Source: Emergencia timonensis
GTDB taxonomy: Bacteria > Bacillota > Clostridia > Peptostreptococcales > Anaerovoracaceae
NCBI RefSeq assembly: GCF_900086585.1
Contig: NZ_FLKM01000009.1
Coordinates: 1,116,001-1,180,000 of the forward strand
Reading direction: 5' to 3'
Length of the DNA stretch: 64,000 nucleotides
The position numbers and the translations under genes were made by a program. Numbering within the stretch: position 1 is the first letter of the stretch; each line of letters opens with the position of its first letter. The notes beneath the pieces were generated by a model, which was not told where the DNA came from, did no database searches, and saw only the letters and a list, made by a program, of their open reading frames with translations. Shown here in pieces: positions 24,698 through 34,449 of the stretch.

Positions 24698-25972
24698 ATG
24701 TCAGATAAATATGACGACAACAAACAATTGAGATGCTCTTTTTGCGGGAAACCACAGAGCCAGGTAAGGCGTTTGGTTGCAGGCCCTGGGGTATACATCT
24801 GTGACGAATGCGTAGAAATGTGCATGGACATCGTAGCAGATGCAATTAAAGAATCTGAAACGACGACAGAGAGCATCAAATACGACTTGCCAAAACCAAA
24901 AGAAATTCACGAGACACTGTCTGATTATGTTATCGGTCAAGACCCGGCTAAAAAAGCTCTGGCAGTTGCCGTATATAATCACTATAAAAGAATCAATGGG
25001 ATTGGCGATAAAGACAAGGATGTTGATCTGCAGAAGAGCAACATCGTCATGATAGGACCGACTGGTTCTGGTAAGACACTTTTGGCGCAGACATTGGCCA
25101 AAATCCTTAACGTACCGTTTGCGATTGCCGATGCAACAGCTTTGACAGAAGCAGGCTACGTTGGTGAAGACGTTGAAAACATTCTGCTTCGTCTGGTACA
25201 GGCGGCAGATTACGATATAGAAAAAGCGCAGAAGGGCATCATCTATGTAGACGAAATCGATAAGATTGCCAGGAAATCTGACAATCCGTCAATTACAAGG
25301 GATGTCAGCGGTGAAGGCGTACAGCAGGCGCTTTTGAAAATTTTGGAAGGCACTGTTGCAAACGTACCGCCGCAGGGTGGAAGGAAACATCCTCATCAGG
25401 AATTTATCCAGTTTGATACCACAAATGTTCTGTTTATCTGTGGAGGCGCCTTTGACGGTCTGGATACCATCATCCAGAGAAGAATGGGCGAGCGTGTCAT
25501 CGGGTTTAATTCTGAGTTCGTTTTAAACAAGAAGGACGAAGAAGATTTACTGAAGCACATTCAGCCGGAAGACCTGCTGAAATTTGGTTTGATTCCGGAG
25601 TTTATAGGCAGACTGCCTGTCATCGTAACCTTAGAGGAACTGACAGAAGAGACTCTGGTTCGAATTATGAAAGAGCCGAAAAATGCTTTGATCAAGCAGT
25701 ATAAGAAGCTGTTCGCTCTGGACCATGTGGAACTGGAGATCGAAGAGGATGCGGTAAGCGCGATTGCTAAGAAAGCGATTGAGAGAAAGACCGGTGCAAG
25801 AGGTTTAAGGAGCATCTTTGAGAAGGCTATGACGGATATCATGTTTGAAATTCCCTCGAGAGAAGATGTACAGAAATGCATCGTAACCAAGGGAACCATA
25901 AACGAGGAAAAAGAGCCGACCTTGGTTCTTGGAGATGAGAAGAATAAGAATAGCGAGGCAGATGCCTCTTAA
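24698..25972 (+). CDS. clpX: ATP-dependent Clp protease ATPase subunit ClpX
   Basis: 424 residues. Zinc-binding N-domain with Cys13, Cys16, Cys35 and Cys38. AAA+ core with Walker A '[15 protein letters not shown]' near residue 120, Walker B '[11 protein letters not shown]', pore loop in '[10 protein letters not shown]', and the ClpP-docking 'IGF' loop in 'RVIGFNSE'. It recognises and unfolds substrates for ClpP. AAGGGGG precedes the ATG. Confidence 0.98.
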   Translation: MSDKYDDNKQLRCSFCGKPQSQVRRLVAGPGVYICDECVEMCMDIVADAIKESETTTESIKYDLPKPKEIHETLSDYVIGQDPAKKALAVAVYNHYKRINGIGDKDKDVDLQKSNIVMIGPTGSGKTLLAQTLAKILNVPFAIADATALTEAGYVGEDVENILLRLVQAADYDIEKAQKGIIYVDEIDKIARKSDNPSITRDVSGEGVQQALLKILEGTVANVPPQGGRKHPHQEFIQFDTTNVLFICGGAFDGLDTIIQRRMGERVIGFNSEFVLNKKDEEDLLKHIQPEDLLKFGLIPEFIGRLPVIVTLEELTEETLVRIMKEPKNALIKQYKKLFALDHVELEIEEDAVSAIAKKAIERKTGARGLRSIFEKAMTDIMFEIPSREDVQKCIVTKGTINEEKEPTLVLGDEKNKNSEADAS

Positions 25973-26029
25973 CGAAGGCGGCTTATGTCGCCTTTCTTTG
26001 GAATATTACAGCCCGAAAATTAAAGATTT

Positions 26030-26205
26030 GGGCGTGGCCGTAGAGTGCTGCGGAGCATAGCTCCTGCACTCCTGACCGAGGACCTGCCGACGATTCCTCA
26101 GTGCTTGAGCACGTGGCAATCCACGGCTCATAAATTGGGGCCAGACCATTATACGACTAACGCCTAGCTGCTCGTGATCGCTTGCAGGGCGTTAAAGCAT
26201 AAGGA
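26030..26205. repeat. Modular palindromic repeat in the clpX-lon gap
   Basis: 26099-26143 matches 38519-38563 at 40 of 45 positions on the opposite strand. 26146-26204 matches the segment 38638-38690, also inverted, with an outer stem AACGCC/GGCGTT. A further hairpin GAGTGC..GGAGC/GCTCC..GCACTC occurs at about 26043-26071. The module order differs between the two loci. No reading frame is supported in this 280-base gap. Confidence 0.75.
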
Positions 26206-26250
26206 GTTCCCAGCAATTTACGAAGTAAATTGGGGCAACTCCATTAGGAG
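26203..26250 (+). promoter_or_regulatory. RBS-adjacent hairpin upstream of lon
   Basis: GGAGTT-CCC ... AATTTAC/GTAAATT ... GGG-C-AACTCC, then ATTAGGAGG. The outer stem differs from the dapB copy (GGACTT/AAGTCC) by a compensated base pair. It directly precedes the lon ribosome site. Confidence 0.65.
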
Positions 26251-26255
26251 GGTGA

Positions 26256-28628
26256 ATGAATATGAGTGACGAAATCATGAGAGAGACCGAAGAACGAAAT
26301 GAAGAACAAGAGGAGAGAAAAGATCTTTTTCCCTGCATTCCGCTCAGGGGTGTATCGATATTTCCGAACACTGTTGTTCATTTTGACATAGGAAGAGAGA
26401 AATCAATCCGCGCATTGGAAAAAGCTATGGCGACGGATAAATTGATGTTTGTATCGACCCAGAAAGAGGAGGGCGTTTTAATTCCGACATTTGAGGATAT
26501 TTACGCCATCGGATGTATCGTCAAAATCAAACAGATGCTGAAGATTCAGGGTGATGCTGTAAGAGTTTTAGTTGAAGGCGTCTGCAGGGCAGAGGTCATC
26601 GAACGCATTACAGAAGAGAGCTATATGTCCTGCACAGTGAAAAAAATTGAAGAACATATCGACATGAACAGTCTGCCGGTTGAGGATAAAGCTGCAATGC
26701 GGATTTTGACGGAGAGCTTTATCGAGTATGCAGCGCTGACCGGACAGGTTACAGACGAAGTAGTAGATAAAGCGGTATCCAGCGAAATGCCGGCAGTGGT
26801 GGTTGACAAGATTACCAGTGAATTGATGATTTCCTGCAGCAAAAAACAGAAAGTGCTGGAAACCTTAGACTTTTCAGAGAGAATTCGGGTACTGACCGGG
26901 ATTATCGCTGAGGAAAATGAAATCGCTGTCATAGAGAAAGAACTTTCCCAGAAGGTGAAAGAGAGCATCGACAATAACCAGAAGGAATATTTTCTCAGAG
27001 AAAAGATGAAGGCGATTCAAGAAGAATTAGGCGTCAACGAGGATGCCGGCATTGAAGCGGCGGACTGGCTAAAAGCCTTAGAAGAGCTTCATCTGGACGA
27101 GAAAGTAGAAGCGAAAATAAAGAAAGAAATCGACAAGTTTTCTAAGATGATGCCGTCCTCGGCAGAGGCTACTGTCATCAGAAACTATGTGGAGACCATT
27201 TTGGCCTTGCCTTGGAACGAATCCTCCAAGGTGAATGTCAACTTAAAGAAGGCAGAAAAAATCCTCAACGAGGATCACTATGGTCTCGATAAAGTGAAGG
27301 AAAGAGTACTGGAGTATCTAGCCGTAATTCACCTTTCCAAGGCCATTAAAGGACCGATTCTCTGTCTAGTAGGGCCTCCGGGTGTCGGCAAGACCTCCAT
27401 CGCCAAATCCATTGCCAGAGCTTCTGGCAGGGAGTTCGTGAGGATGTCTCTCGGCGGCGTGCGCGATGAAGCAGAAATCAGAGGCCATAGAAGAACCTAC
27501 ATCGGGGCCATACCTGGCAGAGTAGTTTCCTGCATCAAAGATGCAGGCACGAACAATCCCGTATTCCTCTTTGACGAGGTGGATAAGATCGGAGCGGACT
27601 TCAAGGGCGATCCAGCTTCCGCATTATTAGAAGTCCTGGATCCAGAGCAAAACAACACCTTTACAGACCATTTCCTGGAGATTCCTTTTGATCTGTCCAA
27701 GGTGATGTTCATTACCACAGCCAATTCCACAGACACCATTCCCAGACCACTTCTCGACAGAATGGAAATCGTAGAGGTGCCGGGTTATACGGAAGAAGAG
27801 AAGGTGAAGATTTCTCAGCGATATCTGATACCAAAGAAGACCAAAGAGCACGGCCTCAAGAAAGAGAACATCAAAATCTCCGAAAAGGCTTTGCATGATT
27901 TGATCAATTACTATACGAGAGAATCAGGCGTGAGAAACTTGGAGAGAGAAATTGCAAATCTCTGCCGTAAGGTTGCGAGAAAAATTGTCACCAACAAAGC
28001 CAAGTCTTACACCATTACACCGGGAAATTTGGAAAAGTATTTGGGCAAAAAGAGATATCATTACGATATCGTAGAAGGTGAAAACCAGGTAGGCGTTACA
28101 ACCGGACTAGCCTGGACAATTGTAGGCGGTGATACGCTGCAGATTGAAACGACGGCCGTAGCAGGCAGCGGCAAATTGGTATTGACGGGACAACTGGGCG
28201 ACGTGATGCAGGAATCTGCTAAGGCGGGCATCAGCTATATCAGATCCGTAGCAGACAAGCTGAATATTGAAGAAGACTTCTATAAAAAATACGACCTTCA
28301 CGTCCACATTCCAGAAGGAGCTGTTCCAAAAGACGGGCCTTCGGCTGGCGTGACTATGTGTACAGCGGTCATCTCCACTTTGACCAATACGCCGGTGAGA
28401 AGAGATGTAGCTATGACCGGAGAAATAACCCTGCGTGGCAAAGTTCTGCCAGTAGGCGGCATCAGAGAAAAGGTACTTGCCGCCCATAGAGCAGGTATTA
28501 AAAAAGTGCTTCTGCCGAGAGAAAATGAGCGGGACATCAGCGAAATTCCAAACGCAGTCAGAAAACAATTGGAATTCGTTTTGATCGACGATGTCAGCAA
28601 GGCATTGGAAGAAGCAATGGTAAAGTAA
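26256..28628 (+). CDS. lon: ATP-dependent protease Lon
   Basis: 790 residues. An N-terminal substrate-binding LonN domain (~25-215), a coiled linker, an AAA+ module with Walker A 'GPPGVGKTSIAKS' near residue 372 and Walker B 'VFLFDEVDKIG', and a C-terminal protease with Ser in 'PKDGPSAGVTM' (~residue 696) and Lys in 'GGIREKVLAAHRAG'. Two ATGs, 26256 and 26262, are close to the AGGAGG; the second has more usual spacing. The leader holds the repeated hairpin. Confidence 0.97.
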   Translation: MNMSDEIMRETEERNEEQEERKDLFPCIPLRGVSIFPNTVVHFDIGREKSIRALEKAMATDKLMFVSTQKEEGVLIPTFEDIYAIGCIVKIKQMLKIQGDAVRVLVEGVCRAEVIERITEESYMSCTVKKIEEHIDMNSLPVEDKAAMRILTESFIEYAALTGQVTDEVVDKAVSSEMPAVVVDKITSELMISCSKKQKVLETLDFSERIRVLTGIIAEENEIAVIEKELSQKVKESIDNNQKEYFLREKMKAIQEELGVNEDAGIEAADWLKALEELHLDEKVEAKIKKEIDKFSKMMPSSAEATVIRNYVETILALPWNESSKVNVNLKKAEKILNEDHYGLDKVKERVLEYLAVIHLSKAIKGPILCLVGPPGVGKTSIAKSIARASGREFVRMSLGGVRDEAEIRGHRRTYIGAIPGRVVSCIKDAGTNNPVFLFDEVDKIGADFKGDPASALLEVLDPEQNNTFTDHFLEIPFDLSKVMFITTANSTDTIPRPLLDRMEIVEVPGYTEEEKVKISQRYLIPKKTKEHGLKKENIKISEKALHDLINYYTRESGVRNLEREIANLCRKVARKIVTNKAKSYTITPGNLEKYLGKKRYHYDIVEGENQVGVTTGLAWTIVGGDTLQIETTAVAGSGKLVLTGQLGDVMQESAKAGISYIRSVADKLNIEEDFYKKYDLHVHIPEGAVPKDGPSAGVTMCTAVISTLTNTPVRRDVAMTGEITLRGKVLPVGGIREKVLAAHRAGIKKVLLPRENERDISEIPNAVRKQLEFVLIDDVSKALEEAMVK

Positions 28629-28639
28629 GTAGGTAAAAA

Positions 28640-29227
28640 ATGAGAATTATAAAATCAGATCTGGATACCGTCGGTGTGAAACCCAGCCAATATCCTCCTG
28701 ACACCCTGCCAGAAATCGCATTTGCGGGGAGATCAAACGTTGGTAAATCCTCGCTGCTGAATCTTCTGACCGGAAGAAAAAAATTAGCCAGAGTCAGCGG
28801 AAGTCCGGGCAAAACCAGGACCATCAATTTCTATCTGATCAACGATTCTTTTAGAATCGTCGATTTGCCCGGATATGGTTATGCTAAAGTTTCCAAGTCG
28901 GTGACAGAGAACTGGGGCGATATGATGGAAACTTATTTTGACAATAGAAAAGGGCTGCGGAAGGTAGTTCAGCTGGTGGATGTGAGACACAAGCCGACTG
29001 CACAGGACATGCAGATGTATGAATATCTGCGGCATTACGGGCTGGACGGTATCGTAGTTGCAACAAAAGCAGATAAGGTTTCCAAAAGTGAACTGAGCAA
29101 GAACATTTCGATGATTCGAAAGACTTTGGGGCTATCAGCAGAAGACAAGGTGATTCCCATATCCGCCTTGAAAAAGACGGGATACGATCAATTGCTTTTG
29201 GAGATCGAGAAGATCTTGGAGGAATAA
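28640..29227 (+). CDS. engB: Ribosome biogenesis GTPase EngB/YsxC
   Basis: 195 residues. An essential-type GTPase acting in 50S assembly. G1 'GRSNVGKSSLLN', G3 'DLPGYGYAKV', G4 'ATKADK' and G5 'PISALKKTG' are all visible. It follows lon by 11 bases and abuts the DUF1232 gene (stop TAA directly before ATG), the common Firmicute order. Confidence 0.97.
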   Translation: MRIIKSDLDTVGVKPSQYPPDTLPEIAFAGRSNVGKSSLLNLLTGRKKLARVSGSPGKTRTINFYLINDSFRIVDLPGYGYAKVSKSVTENWGDMMETYFDNRKGLRKVVQLVDVRHKPTAQDMQMYEYLRHYGLDGIVVATKADKVSKSELSKNISMIRKTLGLSAEDKVIPISALKKTGYDQLLLEIEKILEE

Positions 29228-29572
29228 ATGCAGTTTATCAGTTTTAGAGTGATATTGAAACGAATCAAAGCGGTGCCTTTCTTTTTGAAAGACAAGACGG
29301 TGCCACTGCGGAAAAAAATTCTGGTAGTTTTTGGTATCGTGTATTTATTCCTGCCTATCGATCTGATACCGCCGATTTTATTCCCATTCGGATTTATAGA
29401 TGATTTAATTTTATGGATTTATATCCTTTGGCATTTAAAAGATGAACTAGATTCGTACTGGGACGGCGAAAAAGCAGAGGACCTTTCAAAAAAATTTCGT
29501 GGCAAAAATATCGTTGAAGGTGTAGAATTTGATGTAGAAGACGATAATGATGATAAGAAGGATAAGGAGTAA
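29228..29572 (+). CDS. DUF1232 (YkvA-like) membrane protein
   Basis: 114 residues. The DUF1232 signature is 'YLFLPIDLIPP' followed by 'GFIDDLILW', two membrane-embedded segments at residues ~32-50 and ~60-76. The C-terminal ~35 residues are strongly acidic. It is tightly coupled between engB and hpt. The molecular function of the family is not established. Confidence 0.85.
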   Translation: MQFISFRVILKRIKAVPFFLKDKTVPLRKKILVVFGIVYLFLPIDLIPPILFPFGFIDDLILWIYILWHLKDELDSYWDGEKAEDLSKKFRGKNIVEGVEFDVEDDNDDKKDKE

Positions 29573-29575
29573 GTG

Positions 29576-30106
29576 ATGGCAAACAACGATGTGGTAGGTA
29601 AAATCTTATTGACCCAGGATCAAATCTGGCAGAAAGCCAAAGAAATGGGCGCACAGATCTCAGCCGACTATGAGGGAGAAGAATTAATTCTCATAGGCAC
29701 TCTCAAGGGAGCCATCATGTGGATGGCTGATATCATGAAAAACCTGTGTCTCGATACCCAGATTGATTTTATCTCAGCCAGCAGTTACGGCAGCGGAACC
29801 ACCAGTTCAGGCAGAGTCAAAATAAAAAAAGACATCGAACTTGATATAACTGGCAAAAACGTTTTGATTATAGAGGATATCATCGATACTGGAAACACGC
29901 TGAAATATCTGAGAGACTATTTTCTAAGTCAAGATCCGAAGAGTGTGAGGATCTGTACCCTTCTGGATAAACCGTCCAGAAGAACGGCAGACGTCAGGGC
30001 TGACTACATAGGATTTACCGTAGATGATCTGTTCATCATCGGCTATGGTCTCGATTTTGACCAAAAATACAGAAATCTCCCATATATCAGCTATTTGGAC
30101 AACTAA
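29576..30106 (+). CDS. hpt: Hypoxanthine phosphoribosyltransferase
   Basis: 176 residues. Salvages hypoxanthine/guanine to IMP/GMP with PRPP. The PRPP-binding motif 'VLIIEDIIDTGNTL' and the N-terminal 'LIGTLKGAIMWMADI' are clear, and the C-terminal 'DDLFIIGYGLDF' is typical. I chose ATG 29576 over the GTG at 29573 because AAGGAG lies 6 bases before the ATG. Confidence 0.96.
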   Translation: MANNDVVGKILLTQDQIWQKAKEMGAQISADYEGEELILIGTLKGAIMWMADIMKNLCLDTQIDFISASSYGSGTTSSGRVKIKKDIELDITGKNVLIIEDIIDTGNTLKYLRDYFLSQDPKSVRICTLLDKPSRRTADVRADYIGFTVDDLFIIGYGLDFDQKYRNLPYISYLDN

Positions 30107-30145
30107 AGACGTTTATTATTTTTTAAGCAAAGGAGATATATTTAA

Positions 30146-30718
30146 ATGAGTTACAAAGTTAACATTGGATTGTCAAACAAGCACGTGCATCTGAGTCAGG
30201 CAGATTTGGAGAAGCTTTTCGGAGAAGGTTATGAATTAACGCCTTCAAAACCGTTGGTTCAGCCTGGACAGTTTGCGGCTGAAGAGAAGGTCGATATCGT
30301 TGGGCCTAAGAAGACTTTGGCAGGAATCAGAGTGTTAGGACCAGTTCGTCCAGAAACACAGGTGGAGCTTGCACTGACAGATGCTAGAACCATCGGCATC
30401 AAAGCGCCAGTAAGAGAATCTGGAAAACTGGAAGGCACGCCAGGATGTAAGCTGGTAGGACCATGTGGAGAAATTGAAATCGACCACGGTGTAATTGCGG
30501 CGCTGAGACACGTTCACTTGAATGACGACCAGGCTAAAGAAGCTGGTGTAAAAGACGGCGATTGGGTGAGCATCAAAATCGAAGGCGAGAGGGGATTAGT
30601 CTTTGATAATGTTCTCGTAAGAGCTGGTGTAAAACACGAGAAAGAAGTACATCTTGATACTGATGAAGGAAATGCGGCTGGCTGCGGTCCTGATACAGTA
30701 TGTGAAATCATTAAATAA
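30146..30718 (+). CDS. Phosphate propanoyltransferase (PduL-type)
   Basis: 190 residues. PduL-type phosphotransacylase, converting acyl-CoA plus phosphate to acyl phosphate plus CoA. The zinc-binding His motifs are 'SNKHVHLS' (residues ~10-17) and 'LRHVHLND' in the second half, with 'EVHLDTDEGNAAG' near the end. No microcompartment targeting helix is visible at the N-terminus and no shell genes are nearby, so it probably serves as a general acetate/propionate-forming enzyme. It is followed by a strong hairpin. Confidence 0.92.
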   Translation: MSYKVNIGLSNKHVHLSQADLEKLFGEGYELTPSKPLVQPGQFAAEEKVDIVGPKKTLAGIRVLGPVRPETQVELALTDARTIGIKAPVRESGKLEGTPGCKLVGPCGEIEIDHGVIAALRHVHLNDDQAKEAGVKDGDWVSIKIEGERGLVFDNVLVRAGVKHEKEVHLDTDEGNAAGCGPDTVCEIIK

Positions 30719-30733
30719 AACAAAGGGCAACGG

Positions 30734-30761
30734 GAGGATAGGCTGCACGCGGCCTATCCTC
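30734..30761 (+). terminator. Strong hairpin after pduL-type gene
   Basis: GAGGATAGGC pairs perfectly with GCCTATCCTC over an 8-base loop. The T tail is weak (TTGT), so termination may be partial. Confidence 0.6.
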
Positions 30762-30789
30762 TTGTCATACTATGTGGGTAGGAGTCAAA

Positions 30790-31455
30790 ATGCATAAGTT
30801 TAATTATTTTTGTTCAATCGTGCTGGTAGTTACATTACCGCTGATGATAGTTATTTTAACTTCCAATCTGATCTTAAGAGTGTCAGAAACTTATACGTAT
30901 CATTTTAATGACAGCCAGGTGATGGATGAAGTACCGTACAGTGTTACGGGGTCCGAGATGGGCAAGGAAATCGCCTCTTACTGGTCATCCTTCAGTTCTA
31001 AGGACTTTCAAGTTTACGAGGACAACGGCATCTATAAGGACAAGATTTTTCAAAATGATGAACAACAAGTGATGAGAAAGACAAAGAACATTCTTAATAT
31101 TGAATTGGCGGCAGGACTTCTCTGTCTTGCAATATCCTTAGCAATCTATATTTATTTACTGCGCAGCGGTTTCAGAGATGCGCTCCGAAACCGTTATCGA
31201 GTGGGGGCGGGGCTGACCTTGGGTCTTTTGATAGCACAGGCGGCATGTTGGATGTCAAAAGGCTTTCGGCTGCAAGCGTATCATACCTTGATCGGCATTA
31301 AGCTTCATAAAGACTCTACGACTTTGGCACTCGTATTGGGGGACCCATTCTACAAAACTTATGTACTGTTTGCATCAGTCTTTGGGGTAGCGCTGTTAGC
31401 AGTGCTGACTTATGTAAACTACAGCCTGACAAAACCGAGCAGAATATTTTATTAG
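30790..31455 (+). CDS. DUF1461-type integral membrane protein
   Basis: 221 residues. About four membrane helices: residues ~6-28, ~103-123, ~138-155 and ~190-212. A ~70-residue extracytoplasmic loop follows the first helix. The layout and 'YHFND' followed by 'VMRKTKNILN' are reminiscent of the DUF1461/TIGR01906 family. AGGAG lies 5 bases before ATG 30790, whereas ATG 30772 has no ribosome site. Function unknown. Confidence 0.65.
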   Translation: MHKFNYFCSIVLVVTLPLMIVILTSNLILRVSETYTYHFNDSQVMDEVPYSVTGSEMGKEIASYWSSFSSKDFQVYEDNGIYKDKIFQNDEQQVMRKTKNILNIELAAGLLCLAISLAIYIYLLRSGFRDALRNRYRVGAGLTLGLLIAQAACWMSKGFRLQAYHTLIGIKLHKDSTTLALVLGDPFYKTYVLFASVFGVALLAVLTYVNYSLTKPSRIFY

Positions 31456-31472
31456 AGGAGGCGCGTGAAACT

Positions 31473-32039
31473 ATGGTGTACGTTTTTTTAGCAAATGGAT
31501 TTGAAGAGATAGAAGCCCTGACAGTGGTGGATCTGTTGAGACGGGCCGATATTCAGGTAAAGACGGTTTCCGTCATGGAAGACCGTCTCGTGTACGGCTC
31601 GAAAGGAATCGGCGTAGAGGCAGATATCCTGTTTAAGGCGGGAAATTATGACTGCTGTCAGATGCTGATTCTTCCTGGCGGCATGCCTGGAACGACCAAT
31701 CTGTGCAATCACAAAGACTTGAATGAAGAATTGAAGGTCTTTTATGGAAAAGGAAAACCGATCGCTGCGATCTGTGCAGCGCCGATGGTCTTGGGAAAAG
31801 CCGGTCTTCTGGCTGGTCATAGGGCGACCATCTATACAGGGATGGAAGAGGAACTGATCGGCGCCCAGCCAGTCGACGCCAATGTTGTAATCTCTGAGAA
31901 TATCATTACATCAAAAGGACCGGGAACTGCTATGGATTTCGGTCTGACCATTATTGAATATATCAAGGGTACGCAGAAGGCTGAAGAGATTGCAGCAGAA
32001 TTGCTCTATTCGGCTCAACGAACGGAAGGTGCCTTGTAA
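31473..32039 (+). CDS. DJ-1/PfpI family protein
   Basis: 188 residues. The nucleophile-elbow Cys is in 'AAICAAPMVLGKAGLL', and the N-terminal Glu in 'LANGFEEIEALTVVDLLRRA' is the family acid. 'LILPGGMPGTTNL' is the third hallmark. Members act as deglycase or chaperone-like enzymes or have unclear roles. GAGGAGG precedes the ATG. It is followed 17 bases later by a PHP protein. Confidence 0.92.
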   Translation: MVYVFLANGFEEIEALTVVDLLRRADIQVKTVSVMEDRLVYGSKGIGVEADILFKAGNYDCCQMLILPGGMPGTTNLCNHKDLNEELKVFYGKGKPIAAICAAPMVLGKAGLLAGHRATIYTGMEEELIGAQPVDANVVISENIITSKGPGTAMDFGLTIIEYIKGTQKAEEIAAELLYSAQRTEGAL

Positions 32040-32056
32040 GGGAGAAAAGAGGTTTT

Positions 32057-32827
32057 ATGAGTTATAAAGTGGATTACCATATGCATTCCTATTACTCTGA
32101 CGGAACGATGAAACCGACCGATCTGGTGAGGATGTACAAGGAAAAGGATTACGACATGATTTCCTTGACCGACCACGACGGGGTCGACGGCATTGCAGAA
32201 GCGATGATTGCCGGAGAGGCTCTGCAGATCAAAGTGATTCCGGGCATTGAATTTTCAACCGGTTATGATTTTGATGGACGGGAACTGGAACTGCATGTGC
32301 TGGGTTACTATATTGATATTGAAAACGAGGCTTTAAAAGCGAGGCTTACTGAAATCCGCAAAGACCGGGAAGTGCGCAACGAGAAACTGCTCGCCCATCT
32401 CAATAACCTGGGTTACGAGCTGACTTATGAGGACTTGCTGCAGAGACGAGGTCAGACTTATGTGGGCAAGCCTAATTTTGCCAGAGCCATCGCCAGGAAA
32501 GGCTACGAAATTGAAAACCTCTGGGAAGTGTTGGATACAGTCAAGAAGGATAAGATTTCTACTTTCGAGGCTATAGAATTGATCAGGGAGGCAGGCGGCA
32601 TGTCCGTTCTGGCGCATCCCATGAAGACAAAGAACCTGGCCGAGCTTCGCAGCGACGTATTCTGGGAGGCGCTGGAACAGATTCTCCGTGACCTGAAAAA
32701 GCATGGGCTGAAAGGGCTGGAATGCTATCATCCTTCGGCAACAAAGGAGGACTCTTTGCTGCTGGTGGAATTGGCAGGAAAATATCACCTGCATATCACG
32801 GAAGGATCGGATTTTCATGGGGAATAA
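32057..32827 (+). CDS. PHP-domain phosphoesterase
   Basis: 256 residues. Metal-binding PHP motifs: 'DYHMHSYYSDG' at the N-terminus, 'SLTDHDGVDG', the Glu in 'PGIEFST', and the C-terminal 'GSDFHGE'. Bacterial relatives act on nucleoside 3',5'-bisphosphates or 5'-nucleotides. The protein stops right after the last metal motif, whereas relatives usually run on for 15-25 more residues, so the C-terminus is short. Confidence 0.88.
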   Translation: MSYKVDYHMHSYYSDGTMKPTDLVRMYKEKDYDMISLTDHDGVDGIAEAMIAGEALQIKVIPGIEFSTGYDFDGRELELHVLGYYIDIENEALKARLTEIRKDREVRNEKLLAHLNNLGYELTYEDLLQRRGQTYVGKPNFARAIARKGYEIENLWEVLDTVKKDKISTFEAIELIREAGGMSVLAHPMKTKNLAELRSDVFWEALEQILRDLKKHGLKGLECYHPSATKEDSLLLVELAGKYHLHITEGSDFHGE

Positions 32828-32874
32828 CAGCGCTCTGAACCGGATGAAACGCTGCGGTAATGGAGTGGAAACCT

Positions 32875-33708
32875 ATGGATAAAAAAATACTAGTCAATCA
32901 AAGTATAGATTACATTATGCAGCACCTAGATGAGCAGCTATCCGTCGATGCCATATCTGCTCATTTTTTCATATCTAAATATCATTTCAGCCGAATATTC
33001 AAGGAAGAAACTGGTGAAAGTATCTATTCGTTTATTAAACGCTGTAAGGTTGATCAGAGTGCTATAGATATAAAACTGAATCCGACGAAAGCGATTACGG
33101 ACATCGGGTTAGATTACGGATATAGCTCCTCCAACTACAGTTCTTTATTTAGAAAGCACCATGATACTTCTCCCACTCTGTTTAAGCAGTCAATCCCAAC
33201 TGATCGGATGGCTATTCCCTTTACCCCCGGGCAAGTTGCTCATTTTAAGACTGCAGAGGAATACGGCGCTCAAATTGAAATACAAGAGTTTCATGACTTA
33301 TTTGTGATATATGAACGATTTATTGGCAATTATGTGGATATTGAAAAACACTGGTATCGATTTCTGGATAAATACGAAACAGTTTTTAATGAGAAGACGA
33401 TTCTAGTAGAGCGTTTTTTTCATGACCCGTCTATTACAGATCTCTCACAATGTATCTGCGATATTTGTATGACGGCAGGTGAAGATTGTAAATTGGATAA
33501 TGTAATGTGGATCAGAGGTGGCAAATGGCTTGTATATCATTTTGATGGAGAGATCAAAGATATTTTTGCAGCATTACAAGGAGTCTTTAGCTTATGGTTG
33601 CCCCAAAGCGGTTACAATATGGCTGAACGATATGGACTGAATATATATCGCCAAATCGACAGAGAGAATCATCACGTTGTTATGGATTTATGTATCCCCG
33701 TTTCATAA
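32875..33708 (+). CDS. AraC-family regulator with GyrI-like domain
   Basis: 277 residues. AraC helix-turn-helix at residues ~5-100 ('SVDAISAHFFISKYHFSRIFKEETG' in pieces; 'ITDIGLDYGYSSSNYSSLFRKHH'). The GyrI-like effector domain follows from ~120 ('FHDLFVIYERFIGNY', 'WMRG'-type 'MWIRGGKWLVYHFDGE', 'GLNIYRQIDREN'). GGAG lies 8 bases before ATG 32875; ATG 32860 is in frame but overlaps that site. Same architecture as the gene at 350. Targets unknown. Confidence 0.83.
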   Translation: MDKKILVNQSIDYIMQHLDEQLSVDAISAHFFISKYHFSRIFKEETGESIYSFIKRCKVDQSAIDIKLNPTKAITDIGLDYGYSSSNYSSLFRKHHDTSPTLFKQSIPTDRMAIPFTPGQVAHFKTAEEYGAQIEIQEFHDLFVIYERFIGNYVDIEKHWYRFLDKYETVFNEKTILVERFFHDPSITDLSQCICDICMTAGEDCKLDNVMWIRGGKWLVYHFDGEIKDIFAALQGVFSLWLPQSGYNMAERYGLNIYRQIDRENHHVVMDLCIPVS

Positions 33709-33721
33709 AAGCAAGAATTCA

Positions 33722-33745
33722 GAAGTCAAGAGGACGACTTTTTTT
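33722..33745 (+). terminator. Weak intrinsic terminator
   Basis: AAGTC pairs with GACTT and is followed by seven T, just after the AraC gene. Confidence 0.5.
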
Positions 33746-33833
33746 CTATAATTAGAAGTACTTAAAAATACTGTGATGGAAAGGAGGTCGTTTTCTAATA
33801 CTTAATGAATTAGTGAAGGATACGGAGGAAAAG

Positions 33834-34382
33834 ATGTTTGATATCAGAAAAATTCAAGAGAAGATTATTTATGAATCTGTGAAAGCTGAAAGCGATGCGG
33901 AGGTAGCCGATGAAGTGGTCTTTGGCAAGAATCCGGCGGAAAATGAAGAAAATGATTGTAATTGGGTAACCTCTGCAATGCAGCGATTGGAAAGCAAATT
34001 TGAATTGGAGGACATAAAGAGAATACGAATGAACTGCCAATGCGGTTACGGAATGGACGAGAAATTGACACTAGTTAAGGAACTGATGGCAGCTGCAATA
34101 AATATAGAGGAATTTGCAAAGGCAGAGAAAGCGAAAGATGCGGGGCTTTTCTGCAAAGATGGTGAACTTTTTTTACAATTTCAATTTTGTCCTTGCCCTA
34201 TGCTTGCGGAAGTGGAAAAATTAGAGACGAATACATGGTGTCAGTGTACCACTGGTTACAGCAAAGTTCTTTTTGAAAGAGCGTTTGCTTGTGATGTTGA
34301 TGTGGAATTACTGAAAAGTATAAAGATGGGCGATAATGTATGCCTTATGAAAATAACGCTTCATGATCCTATTTGGCAATAA
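33834..34382 (+). CDS. Cys-rich DUF6144-like protein
   Basis: 182 residues. Conserved-looking cysteine pattern: 'MNCQCGYG' in the middle, 'FQFCPCPML', then 'WCQCTTGYSKVLFERAF', ending with a hydrophobic strand motif 'GDNVCLMKITLHDP'. This combination resembles clostridial DUF6144 proteins and the fold of L-2-amino-thiazoline-carboxylate hydrolase-like proteins; the assignment is from memory. GGAGGAAAAG precedes ATG 33834, and a GTG at 33813 is less likely. Confidence 0.6.
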   Translation: MFDIRKIQEKIIYESVKAESDAEVADEVVFGKNPAENEENDCNWVTSAMQRLESKFELEDIKRIRMNCQCGYGMDEKLTLVKELMAAAINIEEFAKAEKAKDAGLFCKDGELFLQFQFCPCPMLAEVEKLETNTWCQCTTGYSKVLFERAFACDVDVELLKSIKMGDNVCLMKITLHDPIWQ

Positions 34383-34409
34383 AATATGTTCTGAAAAGCT
34401 TATGACTTC

Positions 34410-34444
34410 ATCCCGTATGTGATTTTTTTTCATGCGGGATTTTC
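34410..34444 (+). terminator. Intrinsic terminator
   Basis: ATCCCGTATG pairs with CATGCGGGAT around a T-rich loop and is followed by TTTTCG. Confidence 0.8.
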
Positions 34445-34449
34445 GTATG

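Noticed and set aside
33780..33810. Small gene after AAGGAGGTCG
   Set aside because: The only ATG nearby opens a two-codon frame ending in TAG, so this strong ribosome-like site has no gene of useful length.
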